This document shows positions 1 through 8,829 of a DNA stretch of 64,000 nucleotides, one piece after another. The position numbers and the translations under genes were made by a program. The notes beneath the pieces were generated by a model. It ran no database searches. It was given only the letters and a program-made list of their open reading frames with translations, and was not told the origin of the DNA. Origin of the DNA: SLRI01 sp036796215. GTDB lineage: Bacteria; Pseudomonadota; Alphaproteobacteria; Geminicoccales; Geminicoccaceae. How positions within the stretch are numbered: the stretch's first letter is position 1; every line of letters begins with the position of its first letter. The stretch spans positions 3,728 through 67,727 of the forward strand of contig DAIRDJ010000005.1 of NCBI GenBank assembly GCA_036796215.1, in the 5' to 3' direction.

Positions 1-205
1 GAAGCTCGATCTCGGCGATGGGCGCGCCACCGACCCGCATGTCGTAGGCCAGCGATCGCGTCGCCGGGAGGGCACAATCGGCTCTGGCGCTGCGGCCGAA
101 CAGCAGCAGGCCGGCCGTGGCCATCCCCCCCAGCAGGCAGCGCCGACCGAGGCTCGGCCCGGCTCTTTCGTGTCGCCGGATCTTGCCGGGTGGCGCCGTC
201 GTCAC
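1..205 (-). CDS. Exported protein with Tat-like signal (N-terminus only)
   Basis: Only the first ~68 residues are present; the gene runs off the left edge. Reading from GTG at 205, the frame is open and gives a long basic n-region, a twin-arginine stretch (LGRRCLLGG), a hydrophobic segment (MATAGLLLF) and an Ala-x-Ala-like cleavage region, followed by a mature start that includes AYDMRVGGAPIAEIEL. That start resembles the beta-strand opening of DUF3108/DUF6134-type periplasmic proteins, but this is a weak guess. The start lies 1 bp after the rpsD stop, so the two are probably cotranscribed. An internal ATG at 124 would leave a short signal. Function unknown. Confidence 0.5.
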   Translation of the reverse strand, partial: MTTAPPGKIRRHERAGPSLGRRCLLGGMATAGLLLFGRSARADCALPATRSLAYDMRVGGAPIAEIEL

Positions 206-206
206 C

Positions 207-821
207 TCAGCGCGAATAGTACTCGATCACGAGGTTGGGCTCCATCTGCACCGGGTAGGGCACGTCGGCGAGCTTGGGGACGCGGACGAACTGGCCCTTC
301 ATCGCCTTGTTGTCGACGGTGAGGTACTCGGGCACGTCGCGCTCCGGGCGGGCGACGCATTCCATGACCATCGGCATGGTCTGGGCGCGCGGCTTGAGCT
401 CGATGATGTCGCCCTCGCGCAGCCGGTAGCTCGGGATGCTGACCCGCTTGCCGTTGACCATGACGTGGCCGTGATTGATCAGCTGCCGGGCGGCGAACAC
501 CGTGGGCACGAAGTTGCAGCGGAAGATGGTGATGTCGAGCCGGCGCTCCAGCAGGCCGATCAGCGTTTCGGCGGTGTCGCCCCGCTGGCTGCTCGCCTCC
601 TCGTAGGCGCGGCGGAACTGCTTCTCGGTCATGTTGGCGTAGTACTTCTTCAGCTTCTGCTTGGCGGCGAGCTGATTGGCGTAGTCCGACATCTTGCGGC
701 GCTTCTGGCCGTGCTCGCCGGGCCCGTAATCGCGCCGGGCCAGGGGGCTCTTGGTCCGTCCCCAGAGATTGACGCCGAGCCGGCGGCAGATCTTGTTCTT
801 CGCCTGAATACGCTTGGTCAT
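207..821 (-). CDS. rpsD: 30S ribosomal protein S4
   Basis: A 204-residue protein that binds 16S rRNA early in small-subunit assembly and shapes the decoding-site entrance. The N-terminus (MTKRIQAKNKICRRLG) and the central S4 RNA-binding domain (LERRLDITIFRCNF, then INHGHVMVNGKRV) are typical, and the length is the normal family size. ATG at 821 is chosen because homologues begin MTKR/MSKR; the open frame continues upstream to 887 but that part is not conserved. It stands apart from the large ribosomal operons, as is common in alphaproteobacteria. It has no zinc-binding Cys cluster near the N-terminus, so it is the zinc-independent type. Confidence 0.97.
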   Translation of the reverse strand: MTKRIQAKNKICRRLGVNLWGRTKSPLARRDYGPGEHGQKRRKMSDYANQLAAKQKLKKYYANMTEKQFRRAYEEASSQRGDTAETLIGLLERRLDITIFRCNFVPTVFAARQLINHGHVMVNGKRVSIPSYRLREGDIIELKPRAQTMPMVMECVARPERDVPEYLTVDNKAMKGQFVRVPKLADVPYPVQMEPNLVIEYYSR

Positions 822-905
822 GGGCCCTAGGTGCAGCTGTTGGGGTGATGCGGCGTCGCCGGCCGTGCACGAAGCAAATGCGCGCAAACGACAATTCGGC
901 CAGGG

Positions 906-1883
906 ATGCCCGTGGCCGGCCCGGGCTGTCTAGCGGCAGGCCCGCCGCCTGTCAAAGGGTTTGCGGTGCAGCTCTCGACTTCGCCGCCGGCTGCGCCTAG
1001 ATCTGCGCCCTCATTCGGCATTCGGACACGATCTTTGCGCAGCGAGCCGCACGACGCACCGGAGACGGCGGCGACCCTCGGGGTCGGCCCCGGCACCTCC
1101 ACCTTCGGCACCATTGGCGACATCAACGTCATCGGGCTCTGGACTCTCTACGTCAAGGAGGTGCGCCGGTTCATCAAGGTGATCACCCAGACCGTGCTGG
1201 CCCCGGTGATCACCACGCTGGTCTTTCTCGCCATCTTCACGCTCGCCATCGGGGCCGACCGGCCGGCGGTCGAGGGCGTGGCCTTCATCGATTTCCTCGC
1301 CCCCGGCCTCATCGTCATGGCGATCATCCAGAACGCGTTTGCCAACACCTCGTCCTCGATCATGATCGCCAAGGTGCAGGGCAACATCGTCGACTATCTG
1401 ATGCCACCGCTCTCGGCGGGCGAGCTCCTCTTCGGCGTGGTCATGGGCGGCGTCACCCGCGGCATGCTGGTGGGTGCCGTGGTCTGGCTCGGCATGATCC
1501 CGTTTGCCGACATGCGCCCCGACCATCTCTGGGCCATTCTCTATTTCAGCCTGATGGCCTCGCTGCTGCTCTCGATCCTGGGCTTTCTCGCGGCTCTCTG
1601 GGCCGAGAAGTTCGACCACATGGCGGCGGTCACCAACTTCGTCATCACCCCGCTCTCGTTCCTGTCGGGCACGTTCTACTCGATCGACCGGCTGCCCGAG
1701 CTGTTCCACGGGGTGGCACTGGCCAATCCGTTCTTTCACCTGATCGACGGGGTCCGCTACGGCTTCACCGGGCATTCGGACGGCCATGTCCTGGCGGCTG
1801 CCGGCTTCCTGGCCCTGGTCAATGGGGCACTTTGGTTCTTTGCCTGGCGATTGGTCCGCCTAGGTTACAAGCTCAAGGCCTGA
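906..1883 (+). CDS. ABC-2 type transporter permease
   Basis: Integral membrane subunit of an ABC exporter of the ABC-2 (NodJ/DrrB-like) family. The core, from about residue 75 (NVIGLWTLYVKEVRRFIKV), shows the typical amphipathic lead-in and then about six membrane segments. The segment FLSGTFYSIDRLPE, followed by NPFFHLIDGVRYGF, is the conserved C-terminal signature. The reading frame gives 325 residues against about 255 usual; the first ~70 residues are Pro/Ser/Arg-rich and unlike the family, so the true start is probably downstream of 906. GTG 966 and TTG 1035 are in frame but neither has a good ribosome site. No ATPase partner is adjacent, so substrate and partner are unknown. Confidence 0.85.
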   Translation: MPVAGPGCLAAGPPPVKGFAVQLSTSPPAAPRSAPSFGIRTRSLRSEPHDAPETAATLGVGPGTSTFGTIGDINVIGLWTLYVKEVRRFIKVITQTVLAPVITTLVFLAIFTLAIGADRPAVEGVAFIDFLAPGLIVMAIIQNAFANTSSSIMIAKVQGNIVDYLMPPLSAGELLFGVVMGGVTRGMLVGAVVWLGMIPFADMRPDHLWAILYFSLMASLLLSILGFLAALWAEKFDHMAAVTNFVITPLSFLSGTFYSIDRLPELFHGVALANPFFHLIDGVRYGFTGHSDGHVLAAAGFLALVNGALWFFAWRLVRLGYKLKA

Positions 1884-1964
1884 TCGTGGTACCAATCCCG
1901 TCGCGTTGACGGCGGCGGTGCCAGGCGTCATGTACCGCACGTCCCCGAGCCGGATCCGTCAGAA

Positions 1965-3152
1965 ATGAGCCAGAACGCCGCCATTCCGTCGCTGTTGCCG
2001 ATCTACAACCGGATCGACCTCGTCTTCGAGCGCGGCCTGGGCAGCTGGCTCTGGACCACCGACGGCCGCCGCTTTCTCGATTTCACCAGCGGTATCGCCG
2101 TCAACGGGCTCGGCCACTGCCACCCGCATCTGGTCGAGACCCTGCAGGATCAGGCGGCCAGGCTCTGGCACGTCTCCAACCTCTTTCGCATCGGCGAGCT
2201 CGAGCGGCTCGCCGACCGGCTGGTCGCCAACGCCTTCGCCGAGACGGTTTTCTTGTGCAATTCCGGGGCCGAGGCCATGGAGGCCTGCATCAAGATGGCC
2301 CGGCGCTTCCACTTCCACCGCGGCCAGCCCGAGCGCAACCGGATCATCACCTTCGAGGGCGCCTTTCACGGCCGGACCATGGCGACCATCTCGGCGGCCG
2401 GCGGCACCCGGCTGATCGAGGGTTTCGCTCCTCTGCTCCCCGGCTTCGACCACGTGCCGTTCGGCGATCACGCCGCCCTGGAGGCTGCCGTCACCGACGC
2501 GACAGCGGCCATCCTGATCGAGCCCATCCAGGGCGAGGGCGGTATCCGGCCCCTTCCCCAGGTCTGTCTCGAGGGCCTGCGCGAGCTCTGCGACCGGCAC
2601 GACATCCTCTTGATCTTCGACGAGGTGCAGTGTGGCATGGGCCGGACCGGCCAGCTCTTCGCGCACCAGCATTTCGGGGTGACGCCGGACGTCATGGGCC
2701 TCGCCAAGGGCCTCGGTGGCGGCTTTCCGATCGGCGCCTGCCTCGCCACGGCCCGGGCGGCCTCCGGCATGACGACCTCGACCCACGGCTCGACCTTCGG
2801 CGGCAATCCCCTGGCGTCTGCGGTCGCCAATGCGGTGCTCGACGTCATGCTCGAGGCGGACTTCCTGAAGACCGTGGCGGCGCGCGGCGCCTATCTGCGC
2901 GAGCGGGCCGAAGCGCTCGTCGCCAGGCACCCCGATGCCTTCGAGCTGGTGCGCGGGGTCGGGTTGATGGTCGGGCTCAAGCCGCGGCGGAGCAATCTCG
3001 AGGTGGCGGCCGAGCTGCGGGCGGCGGGGCTCCTGACCGTGCCGGCGGGCGACAACATCGTCCGGCTCCTGCCGCCCTTGACCGTGAGCGAAGCCGAGAT
3101 CGACCAGGCGCTGGAGACCATCGAGGCCTGCTGTCGGGCGGCTGCCGCATGA
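1965..3152 (+). CDS. argD: Acetylornithine aminotransferase
   Basis: PLP-dependent class III aminotransferase that converts N-acetylglutamate semialdehyde to N-acetylornithine in arginine synthesis; related enzymes also act as succinyldiaminopimelate aminotransferase. The 395 residues match ArgD length. Visible signatures are DFTSGIAVNGLGHCHP near residue 45, FCNSGAEAMEACIKMAR, the PLP-holding IFDEVQCGMGRTG, and the Schiff-base lysine K248 in GLAKGLGGGFPIG. The stop overlaps the argF start (ATGA), so the two are translationally coupled in an arginine operon that continues through hslO. Confidence 0.95.
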   Translation: MSQNAAIPSLLPIYNRIDLVFERGLGSWLWTTDGRRFLDFTSGIAVNGLGHCHPHLVETLQDQAARLWHVSNLFRIGELERLADRLVANAFAETVFLCNSGAEAMEACIKMARRFHFHRGQPERNRIITFEGAFHGRTMATISAAGGTRLIEGFAPLLPGFDHVPFGDHAALEAAVTDATAAILIEPIQGEGGIRPLPQVCLEGLRELCDRHDILLIFDEVQCGMGRTGQLFAHQHFGVTPDVMGLAKGLGGGFPIGACLATARAASGMTTSTHGSTFGGNPLASAVANAVLDVMLEADFLKTVAARGAYLRERAEALVARHPDAFELVRGVGLMVGLKPRRSNLEVAAELRAAGLLTVPAGDNIVRLLPPLTVSEAEIDQALETIEACCRAAAA

Positions 3153-4054
3153 GCGACCCGCGGCATTTCCTCGATCTCGCCGATCTGGAGGGTGGTGTGC
3201 TGCGGCAGATCATCGAGACAGCGAAGGTGATGAAGGGCGACGAGTCGGCCGACCGGCCGCTCGCCGGCAAGACCGTAGCACTGGTCTTCGAGAAGCCCTC
3301 GACCCGGACCCGCGTCTCCTTCGAGGTCGGGGTGGGTGACCTGGGTGGCCGGAGCATCGTGCTGCAGGGCAAGGAGATGCAGCTCGGCCGTGGCGAGACG
3401 GTGGCGGACACGGCAGCGGTGCTGTCGCGCTATGTCGATTGCATCATGATCCGCACGGATGCGCACGCGAAGCTGCTGGAGCTCGCCCGGCATGCCACGG
3501 TACCGGTGATCAACGGGCTCACCGACAGCTCGCACCCCTGCCAGATCATGGCGGACGTCATGACCTTCGAGGAGCACAAAGGGCCCATTCGCGGCAAGCG
3601 CCTCGCCTGGTCCGGCGATGGCAACAATGTCGTGACCTCGTTCATCCATGCCGCCGTGCGCTTCGATTTCGAGCTCGCCATCGCCTGCCCGCGCGAGCTG
3701 TCGCCCGATCCCGGGGTCCTGGCCTGGGCCCGGGCGCATCAGGGTCGGATCGAGGTGACCCACGACGCCTATGCCGCGGTCGCCGGGGCCGATGCGGTGA
3801 TCACCGACACCCGGGTCTCGATGGGCGACGCCGATGCCGAGCGGCGGCACCGCCTGCTCGAGCCCTTCACCGTCGACCGCTCCTTGATGGAGGCAGCCGA
3901 GCCCGGGGCGATCTTCATGCACTGCCTGCCGGCGCATCGCGGCGAGGAGGTCACGACCGAGGTGATCGACGGGCCGATGAGCGTGGTGTTCGACGAGGCG
4001 GAGAATCGCCTGCACGCGCAAAAGGCCATTCTCGCCTGGTGCCTCGGCGGCTAA
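3149..4054 (+). CDS. argF: Ornithine carbamoyltransferase
   Basis: Cytosolic enzyme that joins carbamoyl phosphate to ornithine to make citrulline. At 301 residues it is the normal anabolic length. The carbamoyl-phosphate motif STRTR is at residues 51–55, HPCQIMAD is present, DTRVSMG contributes to the ornithine site, and HCLP is at residues 258–261 with the catalytic cysteine. The ATG at 3149 overlaps the argD stop by four bases, which fixes the start. With argD upstream and argH elsewhere in this window, most late arginine steps except argG are encoded here. Confidence 0.97.
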   Translation: MSDPRHFLDLADLEGGVLRQIIETAKVMKGDESADRPLAGKTVALVFEKPSTRTRVSFEVGVGDLGGRSIVLQGKEMQLGRGETVADTAAVLSRYVDCIMIRTDAHAKLLELARHATVPVINGLTDSSHPCQIMADVMTFEEHKGPIRGKRLAWSGDGNNVVTSFIHAAVRFDFELAIACPRELSPDPGVLAWARAHQGRIEVTHDAYAAVAGADAVITDTRVSMGDADAERRHRLLEPFTVDRSLMEAAEPGAIFMHCLPAHRGEEVTTEVIDGPMSVVFDEAENRLHAQKAILAWCLGG

Positions 4055-4063
4055 CCTCGGTCC

Positions 4064-4975
4064 ATGAGCCTGTTGCAACCGTCCCGCCTCGATGTGCTGC
4101 GCCCGTTCCAGCTCGAGAACTCGCAGTTGCGCGGCCGCCTGGTCCGGCTCGGCGATGCCGTCGACACGGTCTTGAAGGCGCACGCCTATCCCAAGCCGGT
4201 CTCCGATCTTCTGGGCGAGCTCTTGGTGCTGGCGGGTGGGCTCGCCGGCGGGCTCAAGTTCGCCGGTCGGTTCTCCTTGCAGATTCGCGGCCAGGGTCCC
4301 GTTCGCCTCATGGTGGCGGATGTCACCAATGACGGCCAGATGCGCGGCTATGCCAGCTTCGAGGCGGCCGAGATCGACGCGGCTGCGGGCTTTGCGGAGC
4401 TCGTCGGCGACGGGCTCATGGCGCTAACGGTTGACCAGGCGGCCAGTGGCGGCGAAACCTATCAGGGTATCGTCCAGCTCGACGGGCGCTCGCTGCAGGA
4501 CAGCATGCTCGCCTATTTTCATCAGTCGGAGCAGGTGCCGACCGGGATTCGCTCGGCCGTGGGCTTCGACGAGCACGCCCAGACCTGGCGGGCGGCCGCG
4601 GTGATCGTCCAGGCGATGCCGGGCGAGGGGGCGGTGACCGCGGCCGAGCGCGAGGACGACTGGCGGCGGACCATGCTCTTGCTCGAGACCCTCTCCGACG
4701 CCGAGTTGCTCGATCCTGGACTCGGCCCCGACACCCTGCTCTTCCGGCTCTTCCACGAGGACGGGGTCAGGGTCTTCGAGTCGCTCGATCTCACCTTCGG
4801 CTGCTCCTGCGACGACGACCGGGTCGAGGGCATGCTCAAGCGGTTCGAGCGCGACGAGGTCTTGGCGATGCAGGACGAAACTGGCAAGGTCGTGGTGACG
4901 TGTGAGTTTTGCAGCCGCGTCTATCGGTTCACCACTGCGGACATCGCGGCCCTCTTCGAGGATTCCCTGCATTGA
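4064..4975 (+). CDS. hslO: Hsp33 redox-regulated chaperone
   Basis: Cytosolic holdase activated by oxidation. The C-terminal zinc switch is intact: Cys247 and Cys249 (CSCDDD) and Cys280 and Cys283 (CEFC), the CxC–X30–CxxC pattern. The N-terminal domain carries the family segments KFAGRFSLQIRGQGPV and GYASFEAAEID. Length of 303 residues is normal. It sits 9 bp after argF, an arrangement widely conserved in alphaproteobacteria, and its stop overlaps the TTG start of the next lipoprotein gene, so all four genes probably form one operon. Confidence 0.96.
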   Translation: MSLLQPSRLDVLRPFQLENSQLRGRLVRLGDAVDTVLKAHAYPKPVSDLLGELLVLAGGLAGGLKFAGRFSLQIRGQGPVRLMVADVTNDGQMRGYASFEAAEIDAAAGFAELVGDGLMALTVDQAASGGETYQGIVQLDGRSLQDSMLAYFHQSEQVPTGIRSAVGFDEHAQTWRAAAVIVQAMPGEGAVTAAEREDDWRRTMLLLETLSDAELLDPGLGPDTLLFRLFHEDGVRVFESLDLTFGCSCDDDRVEGMLKRFERDEVLAMQDETGKVVVTCEFCSRVYRFTTADIAALFEDSLH

Positions 4976-5547
4976 GCCCCAAGACCCTGTTGCCGACCCT
5001 GGTCGTGCTGGCGCTCGCCGCCTGCACCGGCCCAGAGCTGCGCGAGCCGATCGATGCCACGAGCACGAAGCCGCCCTTGCTCTTCAATGTGGCCGAGCTC
5101 GCGGTCGAGGATGCGACGTCGCTGCCGCCGACCACCGGCTTTCGCGATCGTGAGCGCAGCGAGCGCCTGGCCGAGGCCACAAAGGAGTTTCTCGATGCCC
5201 GGCTGCAGACCGGGATGGGGACGGGCTGGTTGCAGGTGACGATCGAGGAGGCCCGGTTGCTGGAGCAGGAGCTCGAGCTCGAGGGCACGTTGCGCGAGAC
5301 CATCACCCGCGCCCCGGACCGGGTGCTCGATGCGCTGGTCCGGGTGCGGCTGGCGGTGATGGGGGCGGACGGGCTCGAGCAGATCTCCGTCCAGGTCGAG
5401 GTGCAGCGTCGCCGGCCGATCCTGCGCAACACCTCGGTGATGGCGCGGGACGCCGAGGCCAGCCGGCTGATCGGCGATCTTCTGGTGCAGCTCGACGACG
5501 AGCTGACCGCGGCCGTGCAGCAGGACCTGAACGCCTATCTGCTCTGA
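4972..5547 (+). CDS. Putative lipoprotein downstream of hslO
   Basis: A 191-residue predicted lipoprotein. From TTG at 4972, overlapping the hslO stop, it reads as a short hydrophobic signal ending in a lipobox (LALAAC, Cys18), then a soluble domain of about 170 residues. The middle (LAEATKEFLDARL) and the C-terminus (DLLVQLDDELTAAVQQDLNAYL) look helical. No canonical ATG is placed to include the whole signal, so the overlapping TTG is the best start. An exported protein at this position after hslO recurs in alphaproteobacteria, but I cannot assign a function. Confidence 0.75.
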   Translation: MSPKTLLPTLVVLALAACTGPELREPIDATSTKPPLLFNVAELAVEDATSLPPTTGFRDRERSERLAEATKEFLDARLQTGMGTGWLQVTIEEARLLEQELELEGTLRETITRAPDRVLDALVRVRLAVMGADGLEQISVQVEVQRRRPILRNTSVMARDAEASRLIGDLLVQLDDELTAAVQQDLNAYLL

Positions 5548-5578
5548 GCAGCAGGCTCGGCCCGAGGGGAGACCACCG

Positions 5579-6906
5579 ATGAGCCGTGTCTTCTACCGCC
5601 ATCTGCGGCAGACCTACCCGACCGCGGTCCGGGGCGACGGGGTCTATGTCGTCGACAGCGAGGGCAGGCGCTATCTCGATGCCTCGGGCGGGGCTGCGGT
5701 TTCCTGCCTCGGCCACTGCCACCCGGCGGTGACCCGGGCGATCAAGGACCAGGTCGACAGGCTGACCTATGCGCATACCGGCTTTTTCACGAGCGAGCCC
5801 ACCGAGGCCCTGGCCGACAAGCTGATCGCCAAGGCGCCGGCCGGCATGGACAAGGTCTATTTCGTCTCGGGCGGGTCGGAGGCGGTGGAGGCCGCGCTCA
5901 AGCTGGCGCGCCAGTACTATCTCGAGATCGGCGAGCCCGAACGACGCCGCTTCGTCGCCAGGCGACAGAGCTATCACGGCAACACGCTGGGTGCCTTGGC
6001 CGTGGGCGGCAATCAGTGGCGCCGCAAGCAGTTCGAGCCGATTCTGATCGATGTCGATCACCTGACGCCCTGCTACACCTATCGCGAGAAGCGCTCCGAC
6101 GAGAGCGAGGAGGCGTTCGGCCAGCGGCTCGCGGCCGAGCTCGAGGCGCATCTCCAAGAGGTTGGCCCCGAGACGGTGATTGCCTTCATCGCGGAGCCCG
6201 TGGTGGGTGCGACGATGGGCGCCGTGCCGCCGGTCCCGGGCTACTTCAAGGCGATCCGCGAGATCCTCGACCGCTATGGCATCCTCCTCATCCTGGATGA
6301 GGTGATGTGCGGCATGGGCCGGACCGGCACGCTCTTCGCCTCTGAGCAGGAGGGCGTCGCCCCGGACATGATCTGCGTCGCCAAGGGCCTGGGTGCCGGC
6401 TACCAGCCGATCGGGGCGACGCTGGTGCACGAGACGATCGTGGCCGCGATCCGCGACGGCTCGGGCTTCTTCCAGCACGGCCACACCTATATGGGCCATC
6501 CGACGGCCTGTGCTGCCGGTCTCGCCGTGCAGCAGGCGATCGAGGACGAGGGGCTGCTCGAGCGTGTGGTGACCATGGGCGACAGGCTGGAGGCGAGCCT
6601 CACCGAGCGTTTCGGCAATCATCGGCATGTGGGCGAGATCCGGGGCCGCGGGCTCTTTCGCGGGCTCGAGCTGGTCGAGGACCGGGCGACCAAGACCCCC
6701 TTCGATCCGGCCCTGGCGGTCAACGCCCGGGTCAAGAAGGCCGCCATGGCCAAAGGCTTGATGTGCTATCCGATGGGCGGCACAATAGACGGCCAGCACG
6801 GCGATCACATCCTCCTCGCCCCCCCTTCATCATCGACGACAGTCATGTGGCCGAGATAACGGAAAAGCTCGGCCGGGCGGTGGACCAGGCGATCGGTTCG
6901 CTTTAG
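5579..6906 (+). CDS. Class III aminotransferase, frameshifted near the C-terminus
   Basis: PLP-dependent aspartate aminotransferase-family (class III) enzyme, about 442 residues when repaired. It has SGGAAVSCLGHCHPAV near residue 40, YFVSGGSEAVEAALKLARQYY, LILDEVMCGMGRTGT, and the PLP lysine K269 in CVAKGLGAGYQPIG. After DHILLAP the frame breaks at a run of seven C (6819–6825) and stops at 6859. Adding one C restores FIIDDSHVAEITEKLGRAVDQAI, the family C-terminus, ending at TAG 6904–6906. A ribosome site (GAGGGGAGA) precedes ATG 5579. The substrate is probably an omega-amino acid or diamine with pyruvate or 2-oxoglutarate; this is not resolvable here. Confidence 0.88.
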
Positions 6907-6928
6907 GGATCGCCGCAAGAAGCAGCGG

Positions 6929-7396
6929 CTACCGGTCCGGAGCTACTGCTTTTGGGCGAGGCCGGAGGTCGTTGCGCGGCGCGGCACCGCCGGCTTTGTT
7001 CGGCTCGACGGCAGGGATCGAGGCCAGAAGGGTGGCGATCTCCGGCGTGACCGTTTTGGTCAGCATTTCCTCGAGGTGATGCGCCTCGCAGATCATCATG
7101 GCATTCATGGCGAGCAAGAGATCGCTGATCGTGTCGAGCGTGAGGTTGGCGGGATCGGCGAGCAGGCGATTGATCCGGCTGGGGTGAACCTCCATTCGTT
7201 CGGCGATCACCTTTTGCGTGAGGCCTTGTTGCTCTTGCTGCTCCAAGAAGAGCCGCACGATCTGGTCGTGGACGTGATTGCGAAAGAGCTGACGAGAACG
7301 GACGCGTTCAAAGGCGGTCGACGGAAGCGAGGTCGGGGTCGCCTTGTCGGACGTCGCCGCTGATGTCGAGGTGGAAAGGGGGCGAGAGGTAGTCAC
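6929..7396 (-). CDS. XRE-family antitoxin (HigA-like)
   Basis: A 155-residue DNA-binding protein. The helix-turn-helix lies at about residues 55–95 (LTQKVIAERMEVHPSRINRLLADPANLTLDTISDLLLAM), with Pro-rich and Ser/Thr-rich tails. The start is GTG at 7396, supported by a strong GGAGGG ribosome site (7404–7409 on the plus strand) located inside the upstream toxin-like gene. It overlaps that gene by 89 bp, the toxin-first order of HigBA systems. Expected roles are to neutralise the partner and repress the operon. It could instead be a stand-alone regulator, but the context favours an antitoxin. Confidence 0.75.
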   Translation of the reverse strand: MTTSRPLSTSTSAATSDKATPTSLPSTAFERVRSRQLFRNHVHDQIVRLFLEQQEQQGLTQKVIAERMEVHPSRINRLLADPANLTLDTISDLLLAMNAMMICEAHHLEEMLTKTVTPEIATLLASIPAVEPNKAGGAAPRNDLRPRPKAVAPDR

Positions 7397-7865
7397 TGAT
7401 CTTCCCTCCGATCAAGGGTGCGTGGTCGGGTAGCAGCTGGCGCCAGAGAAACCTCGCCCGGCGTATTTCCGTTCGCCATGCCGGATCGCTGCGGCCAGCC
7501 AAGGCGTTGCGGGTGATCGCGTGCGTCAGGACGAGTACGTCGCGTCGGCCGAACTGGGCGAAGAAGCGAAGCGATGGTCGTGGCTTCCGTCGTCTGATCT
7601 CCCAAACACCATCGCGTCGACCACTCAACGGCTCGAGGAAACCCGGCACCCCCACATCCATGCCTTCGGCGAATGATTGCAGATCGGCCAGGAGATGAGC
7701 AGCCCGCATCTCGTCGATGTCGAGGCTGGCCGACTGCAAAATCTGCTGATGCAAAGCAGACCCGAGGAAAACGGCCCGACACTGCTCGGCCCTGGGCACC
7801 GAGTGCGGCAGCGGCACGAGCCGATCAGCTTCGGCGAGTCGTATCAGCACGTCGTCGATTGACAT
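7308..7865 (-). CDS. HigB/RelE-like (Gp49-type) putative toxin with N-terminal extension
   Basis: A 185-residue protein whose residues ~60–150 follow the Gp49/HigB layout: a helix with LLADLQSFAEG, then VPGFLEPLSGRRDGVWEIRRRK, LRFFAQFGRRDVLVLTHAITRNA and a helix EIRRARFLWRQLL. In typical members the equivalent strand carries a lysine pair (FxKK) where this one has ITRNA. Typical toxins are 90–120 residues; the extra ~60 N-terminal residues are helical and unassigned. ATG at 7865 is the best start. The 3' end overlaps the XRE antitoxin gene by 89 bp. Family toxins are ribosome-dependent mRNA endonucleases. The assignment rests on the fold pattern and gene context. Confidence 0.6.
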   Translation of the reverse strand: MSIDDVLIRLAEADRLVPLPHSVPRAEQCRAVFLGSALHQQILQSASLDIDEMRAAHLLADLQSFAEGMDVGVPGFLEPLSGRRDGVWEIRRRKPRPSLRFFAQFGRRDVLVLTHAITRNALAGRSDPAWRTEIRRARFLWRQLLPDHAPLIGGKISDYLSPPFHLDISGDVRQGDPDLASVDRL

Positions 7866-8010
7866 GCAAGTCAATTTCCTGCGTTTGAAAAGTGCATCAG
7901 CGGATCGATCGATTCGGGCACGGACCAGGTTGGCCGGAGCCGGCTTTGCCGCAGTCTCGCAGACTTGGTAAGCTCCCCGCGGCTTTCCGCAACGTCTGCC
8001 TTTGGTCCGA

Positions 8011-8829
8011 ATGCCCATGCGCCCTGACCTCGATCGGCCCTGTCGCATCATGGTGGCGCCCAATGGGGCGCGGAAGGGCAAGGGGGAGCATCCCGCAGTG
8101 CCGATCACGCCTGCCGAGGTGGCGGCGACGGCGGCTGCCTGCAGGGTGGCCGGGGCGACGGCGATCCATCTTCATGCGCGGGACGAGGGCGGGGCCCACA
8201 CGCTCGATCCGCAGATCTATGCCCGCTCCATCGAGGCGGTGCGCGATGCGGTCGGCGATGGGCTTTTTCTGCAGGCCACGACCGAGGCCGTGGGTCGCTA
8301 CACGGCAGCCGAGCAGACGGCGGCCGTTCGCGGACTGGCGCTGCGGCCGGACGGGGTGTCGCTGGCGCTGCGCGAGCTGGTTCCCGAAGGTGACGACCAT
8401 GCTGCCGCGCGCGATTTCTTCGCCTGGCTGATCGAGAGCGGGATCGAGCCGCAGCTCATTCTCTATGAGCCCGCGGAGCTGGATCGGCTCGCGGCCTTGC
8501 GGTCGGCGGGGGTCGTGCCGGCGGCACTGCGCCACGTGCTCTTCGTGCTCGGCCGCTATCTGGCACCTGGCGAGGTCGTCGAGCCGCGGGCACTCCTCGG
8601 CTTTCTCGAGCGGCACCAGCGCGATGATCCCTGGATGGTCTGTGCGTTCGGGCGCAAGGAGACGGCGTGCCCGGCGGTGGCCGCGGCCCCGGGCGGTGAT
8701 CTCGGGGTCGGCTTCGAGAATTCGACCTTGCACGGCGACGGGCGGGTCGCCGCGGACAATGCCGAACGGGTGGCGGTGATCGCCGGGCTCGTCGATCGGC
8801 TCGGCCGGGTGCGGCGCGGTTCAACCTGA
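8011..8829 (+). CDS. Beta-keto acid cleavage enzyme (BKACE, DUF849)
   Basis: A 272-residue TIM-barrel protein of the BKACE family, whose founding member Kce condenses a beta-keto acid with acetyl-CoA using Zn2+. Signatures are IMVAPNGARKGKGEHP near the N-terminus, AIHLHARDEGGAHTLDP (the HLHxR metal motif), and a C-terminal GFENSTLHGDGRVAADNAERV equivalent to the GxEDN region. Here the usual Asp of that region appears replaced by an F-E-N-S sequence, as in some short BKACE subgroups. ATG 8011 or 8017 may be the start; TTG 8002 is also in frame. It is a single gene, and its substrate cannot be read from its neighbours. Confidence 0.8.
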   Translation: MPMRPDLDRPCRIMVAPNGARKGKGEHPAVPITPAEVAATAAACRVAGATAIHLHARDEGGAHTLDPQIYARSIEAVRDAVGDGLFLQATTEAVGRYTAAEQTAAVRGLALRPDGVSLALRELVPEGDDHAAARDFFAWLIESGIEPQLILYEPAELDRLAALRSAGVVPAALRHVLFVLGRYLAPGEVVEPRALLGFLERHQRDDPWMVCAFGRKETACPAVAAAPGGDLGVGFENSTLHGDGRVAADNAERVAVIAGLVDRLGRVRRGST

